Below, piece after piece: positions 35,394 through 38,216 of a DNA stretch of 38,216 nt (position 1 is its first letter; the number at the start of each line of letters is the position of its first letter). The stretch comes from Candidatus Desulfobacula maris. GTDB taxonomy: Bacteria; Desulfobacterota; Desulfobacteria; Desulfobacterales; Desulfobacteraceae. The stretch is taken from assembly GCA_014383445.1 (NCBI GenBank), contig JACNHV010000305.1, forward strand, positions 1 to 38,216, read 5' to 3'. The position numbers were made by a program, and so were the translations under genes. The notes beneath the pieces are model-generated. The model was not told where the DNA came from. It saw only the letters and a list, made by a program, of their open reading frames with translations, and searched no databases.

Positions 35394-35475
35394 GACTTCG
35401 AATCCATAGGTCTCCCGTTCTAATCTATCCTGGCGTGCCACTAATACCAAGGGTTTTCAGTTTTTTTATGGGAAC
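35394..35475 (+). repeat. Direct repeat copy 2: decayed tRNA-Arg 3' part (putative att site)
   Basis: Same orientation as 32557-32637, with about 12 mismatches and one extra T. The anticodon-arm part is perfect, but the T-arm is disrupted and there is no 5' half, so it cannot be a functional tRNA. It marks the right edge of a ~2.8-kb segment. Confidence 0.85.
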
Positions 35476-35544
35476 ATTTTTTAAATAATCATCGAGTCCG
35501 AAAGACGAAGTGATATTTTTTTGAGGAAAGGTCTGTCAAGATTT

Positions 35545-36942
35545 TCACATCCTGAGATGTTGATTGAAAAAGCCACGGTATTCATCTTCACGGTGACTGA
35601 CATAGAGGATTGTGCATAGATCTTCTTTGGCCACATCCTCCAGGAAATTAAGAACGGCTTTCCTGTTTGATTCATCCAGACCCTGGGTGGGTTCATCCAG
35701 AATGAGCAGCCTTGGTACTTTAATCAGAGCCCGGGCAATGAGTACCAGGCGCTGCTGGGCATACTCCAATTGTCTGAAAGGGGAGCAGGCTTCCCTTTCC
35801 ATATTCAGGCGCCCAAGCCATGTCATAGCCTTTTGCTCTTGAAGATTACTATATGGGCGGTAGAGTCCGATGGAATCAAACAAGCCTGAAATAATACAGT
35901 GCAAGGTGGTTCCTGGTACATTATAGTTCCGGTGTAACTCAGAGCTTACAATACCCATGTGTTGCTTTAGATCCCATATGGATTCCCCGGTTCCCCTCTG
36001 GATACCAAATATTTTCAGATCATTTTGGTAACAGGCTGGATGATCCCCTGTAATAACCTGAAGCAGTGTGGATTTTCCGCATCCGTTGGGTCCTGTGACC
36101 AGCGTATGATCTCCCTGGTTTATTGAAAGGGATAAATCCTGGAATATTGTAGCCCCCTCATAACCTGCAAATCCCTTATTCAGTCGGACCAATTGGGTTT
36201 GCTCTTTATGCTCAGAGTTCTTTTTCAGGTCTATTACCCGGCTTTTATATAAATCCTGGATCGAAGCCTGAAAATCAGGAGATTGTGTATGTAATTTTTG
36301 TTCAAGAATTTCCATTATTTCTTGCCTTTCCCCCTGATGTGCCAGTCGGCCATGTGACATCACCCCGACATGGGTACACCAGGAAGGTATATCCCCTGTG
36401 TTGTTCACAAAAATGATAAGCTGTGTCTTTTGCTGATGCAGATGAAAAAGAGCCTTATTCATTTCCTGGCAGCTTTTGGGATCAAGTCCATCATAGGGTG
36501 ACTGTATGACAAGGCAGGATACGCCTTTTGAGATTTGAGACAGGATCATGAGTTTTCTGGATTGACCCGTGCTGAGCTGGCGATAACCTTTATCAAGGGA
36601 AGCAGTCATTTCAAATGCCTCAATCAGGCCTGCATATTTTTCGAGATCCTCTAAAAAAGTCATGGTCTGCGTGCCGGGATCAATTTTATTCAGGTAATCT
36701 GTGTCGTTTTTTTTTAGTTCTGACTCATAGAGTTCCTGCTGTTTTTTAAAAGAAACGATCCCAAAATTGTCCGGTAAATCAAGTTGATCTGCCCTTGCAT
36801 CTTCTCCGGCCTCTCCAGATATGAGCCGGAAGAATTCTTCCAGACCGGAGTTGTTGGATCCCCAGATAAACCATACGTCCCGGGCATGGGCATCAAACCT
36901 TTGGATCCAAATTTCATTGAGTATTGCATTTCGTATTTTCAT
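35545..36942 (-). CDS. modF: ModF-like tandem ABC ATPase with complementary degenerate halves
   Basis: 465 aa with two ABC domains in one chain. The second half has strong ModF signatures around residues 298-342 (TGDHPACYQNDLKIFG, then RGTGESIWDLKQHMG and VSSELHRNY). NBD1: Walker A position GSNNSGLE (28-35) lacks the Lys, Walker B/Glu reads LVIQSP (Asp and Glu replaced at 147-148), but the signature LSTGQ (123-127) is intact. NBD2: Walker A GPNGCGKS (284-291), Walker B/Glu LLILDEP (412-418) and His450 are intact, but the signature is LEYAQ (392-396). ModF is linked to molybdate/photorepair regulation in E. coli and has no membrane domain; its role is unclear. No mod transport genes are in the window. 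Confidence 0.85.
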   Translation of the reverse strand: MKIRNAILNEIWIQRFDAHARDVWFIWGSNNSGLEEFFRLISGEAGEDARADQLDLPDNFGIVSFKKQQELYESELKKNDTDYLNKIDPGTQTMTFLEDLEKYAGLIEAFEMTASLDKGYRQLSTGQSRKLMILSQISKGVSCLVIQSPYDGLDPKSCQEMNKALFHLHQQKTQLIIFVNNTGDIPSWCTHVGVMSHGRLAHQGERQEIMEILEQKLHTQSPDFQASIQDLYKSRVIDLKKNSEHKEQTQLVRLNKGFAGYEGATIFQDLSLSINQGDHTLVTGPNGCGKSTLLQVITGDHPACYQNDLKIFGIQRGTGESIWDLKQHMGIVSSELHRNYNVPGTTLHCIISGLFDSIGLYRPYSNLQEQKAMTWLGRLNMEREACSPFRQLEYAQQRLVLIARALIKVPRLLILDEPTQGLDESNRKAVLNFLEDVAKEDLCTILYVSHREDEYRGFFNQHLRM

Positions 36943-37034
36943 GGAAGTTATCTAACAGTTTTTCACAGTCCAGGCAATATATGAAAAGTTATCACAAAGT
37001 CACAACAGAAATTATTAATAAAAGTACCAGTGGA

Positions 37035-37048
37035 AGGGTGATCACCCT
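37035..37048. promoter_or_regulatory. Perfect 14-bp palindrome, possible operator
   Basis: AGGGTGATCACCCT lies between modF (start at 36942, minus strand) and the promoter at 37183. Its symmetry and location between divergent genes fit a binding site for a dimeric regulator; no regulator is identified. Confidence 0.4.
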
Positions 37049-37182
37049 GGAACGGGTTATGCAAAATTTCTTATGATAAATATCCAGTTGAATTTAATAT
37101 CTCTTTACACAAATTTGAAATATTGATACGGGTTTATATATTAACAGGGAAATACATTAAGGCCATTTTTTTAAATATTAAG

Positions 37183-37211
37183 TTGACATTAAAATTTGTA
37201 AGAGATACTTT
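37183..37211 (+). promoter_or_regulatory. Candidate sigma-70 promoter of the glutamate synthase-like gene
   Basis: TTGACA (37183-37188), a 17-base spacer, TACTTT (37206-37211). Perfect -35 and ideal spacing, weaker -10. The predicted transcript would carry a ~150-base leader with two hairpins. Confidence 0.6.
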
Positions 37212-37226
37212 TTAATTCAATTGGAA

Positions 37227-37252
37227 TTATTTTTACAACGGCGTAAAAATAA
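37227..37252 (+). promoter_or_regulatory. Leader hairpin 1
   Basis: TTATTTTTAC (37227-37236), loop AACGGC, GTAAAAATAA (37243-37252): a perfect 10-bp stem close to the predicted transcription start. Together with the terminator-like hairpin 14 bases on, it suggests a structured leader. Confidence 0.55.
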
Positions 37253-37265
37253 ACATCAAAATGAC

Positions 37266-37313
37266 AAAGGCGTCTACTCCGAGTTATGATCGGGGAAGCG
37301 CCTTTTTATTTTT
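37266..37313 (+). terminator. Terminator-like hairpin inside the leader (possible attenuator)
   Basis: AAAGGCG (37266-37272) pairs with CGCCTTT (37299-37305); an inner stem CTCCGA/TCGGGG (one G-U) caps it, and a T-rich tract follows. It lies between the promoter and the coding start, so it could end a short RNA or attenuate expression of the gene downstream. Confidence 0.75.
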
Positions 37314-37370
37314 AGAAAATCGTTTCAAAGAGGAAATGTAAAATATGAACTTAAATTAGGAGAAAGAGTT

Positions 37371-38108
37371 ATGGAAATGAGGTTTTCAAAAGGAAATGAT
37401 GCCCTGGGAACAAAGAACAGAGGAAATGCCTGTGAATCAAGTCTTTGCACATTATGCCGGGCAGATTGCACAGGGAAGTGTGAAACATGGCTGTCGAGCA
37501 TGGTAGGAAGAGAATTGTTATATCCTAGAAGCTTTGGTCTGGTCACGGCTGGTGCAAACAATACCACCCATGTAGGGGTATCCTATAATTCCCTTAGAAT
37601 CCAAGGATATGCATATGGTTCTACCGGGCTTACAGGAGATCTGACAAATAACCCGGATGACTGTATCTTTCCGAATGTCAGCCTTGAAACCGAGTTTGGG
37701 AAAAGGACCAAGACAAAAATCCGCATGCCAATGATGACGGGTGCATTGGGGTCAACTTTTATTGCGGAAAAATACTGGGATTCTTTTGCGATTGGTGGCG
37801 CATTGATCGGTATCCCGGTTGTGATCGGTGAGAATGTGGTGGGCGTGGACAAAAATTCTGAAATTGGTCCTCAGACAGATAAAAAAGGGAAAATTGTTAA
37901 AGCGCCTGAGCTTGATCGCAGAATTGAGACCTATTTAAGGTATTTTGATGGGTATGGTGCCATTATTGTGCAGCTCAATGTTGAAGATACCAGAAATGGA
38001 GTGGCAGAGTATGTTGTTAATAAATATGGGAACAAGTGTATTATTGAATTAAAATGGGGCCAGGGGGCAAAAAATATCGGCGGTGAGATACAGGTCAAAA
38101 GACTTTGA
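37371..38108 (+). CDS. FMN-binding glutamate synthase-like protein, N-terminal part; frameshifted near window end
   Basis: ATG 37371 has AGGAG about 9 bases upstream. 245 codons are open to TGA 38106-38108. The N-terminus carries a Cys-rich CTLCRADCTGKCETWLSSMVGRELLYPRSFG block, and the later part matches the GltB FMN barrel: RMPMMTGALGSTFIAEKYWDSFAIGGAL, YGAIIVQLNVEDTRNG and ELKWGQGAKNIGGEIQV. The family sequence should continue; skipping one A in the run at 38097-38100 gives VKDFEMIYFLKKRG, the expected continuation. So the stop is due to a +1 frameshift, real or a sequencing error. Family members are flavin/Fe-S proteins related to glutamate synthase; their exact reaction is often unassigned. 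Preceded by the structured leader. Confidence 0.75.
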   Translation: MEMRFSKGNDALGTKNRGNACESSLCTLCRADCTGKCETWLSSMVGRELLYPRSFGLVTAGANNTTHVGVSYNSLRIQGYAYGSTGLTGDLTNNPDDCIFPNVSLETEFGKRTKTKIRMPMMTGALGSTFIAEKYWDSFAIGGALIGIPVVIGENVVGVDKNSEIGPQTDKKGKIVKAPELDRRIETYLRYFDGYGAIIVQLNVEDTRNGVAEYVVNKYGNKCIIELKWGQGAKNIGGEIQVKRL

Positions 38109-38216
38109 AATGATATATTTTTTAAAAAAAGGGGGGGTGGGGGTGTTTCTTGTTCATCTCTTCCTGTAGTTTAAAAGGGGGTCGGGCTGGGGGCGGTTTA
38201 GTCTTTTTCCCGCCCC

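Noticed and set aside
35394-35475. A second tRNA-Arg gene
   Set aside because: No acceptor 5' half or D-arm precedes it and the T-arm pairing is broken; it is a partial repeat.

Overview
The window looks like a chromosomal segment of a low-GC, Gram-negative, strictly anaerobic deltaproteobacterium of the Desulfobacteraceae type (Desulfobacula/Desulfobacter-like). This is inferred from gene content: a HesB/IscA-like protein with an in-frame UGA in the selenocysteine position, a selB gene, a large lipid A/Kdo/core locus, SpmA-SpmB and FMN-binding glutamate synthase-like proteins, and short interspersed palindromic repeats. No database search was possible, so names rest on motif and family recognition.

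Region by region. 1-5.2 kb: the 3' part of an MscS-like channel gene followed by an 18-bp triple tandem repeat, an unrecognised gene, a RimK-like ATP-grasp gene and galE (minus strand), the HesB-like selenoprotein with its own good promoter and terminator, and thiamine pyrophosphokinase. 5.2-15.8 kb (plus strand): an envelope block with lptF, lptG, waaA (Kdo transferase), lpxK, then a GtrB-like/GtrA/GT39 cassette, a WaaE-like GT2, an ELM1-family protein and a GT4 glycosyltransferase. 15.8-21.8 kb (minus strand, converging on the first block): kdnA, kdnB, kdsB, an LpxL acyltransferase, an O-antigen ligase-like protein and a methyltransferase. Together these make, activate, transfer and decorate the Kdo-lipid A part of LPS. 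The kdnA-kdnB-kdsB trio indicates the 8-amino Kdo variant (Kdo8N) known from Shewanella.

21.8-30.6 kb: an SpmA-SpmB fusion, two transporters (MFS and EamA), an uncharacterised radical SAM protein translationally coupled to hemW, then selB with a previously uncalled 57-codon membrane-protein gene directly upstream. 30.8-32.6 kb: tRNA-His with terminator, a secreted cyclophilin, mtgA, and tRNA-Arg(TCG).

32.6-35.5 kb is a small accessory island. The 3' part of tRNA-Arg plus downstream sequence is repeated in direct orientation 2.8 kb away (about 69 of 82 positions identical), as expected of decayed attachment sites. Between the copies lie a periplasmic binding protein gene, the frameshifted stub of a membrane sensor gene, a fragment of an IS1380-family transposase, a bactofilin gene and a nested inverted-repeat element. 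Beyond it lie modF, whose two ATPase halves have complementary degenerate motifs, and a promoter-hairpin-terminator leader in front of a glutamate synthase-like gene. That gene appears frameshifted near the window end, where the last ~60 bases look unlike coding sequence.

Most notable: the Kdo8N gene set, the selenoprotein/SelB pair, the tRNA-bounded island with its hairpin element, the asymmetric ModF, and the small gene upstream of selB.
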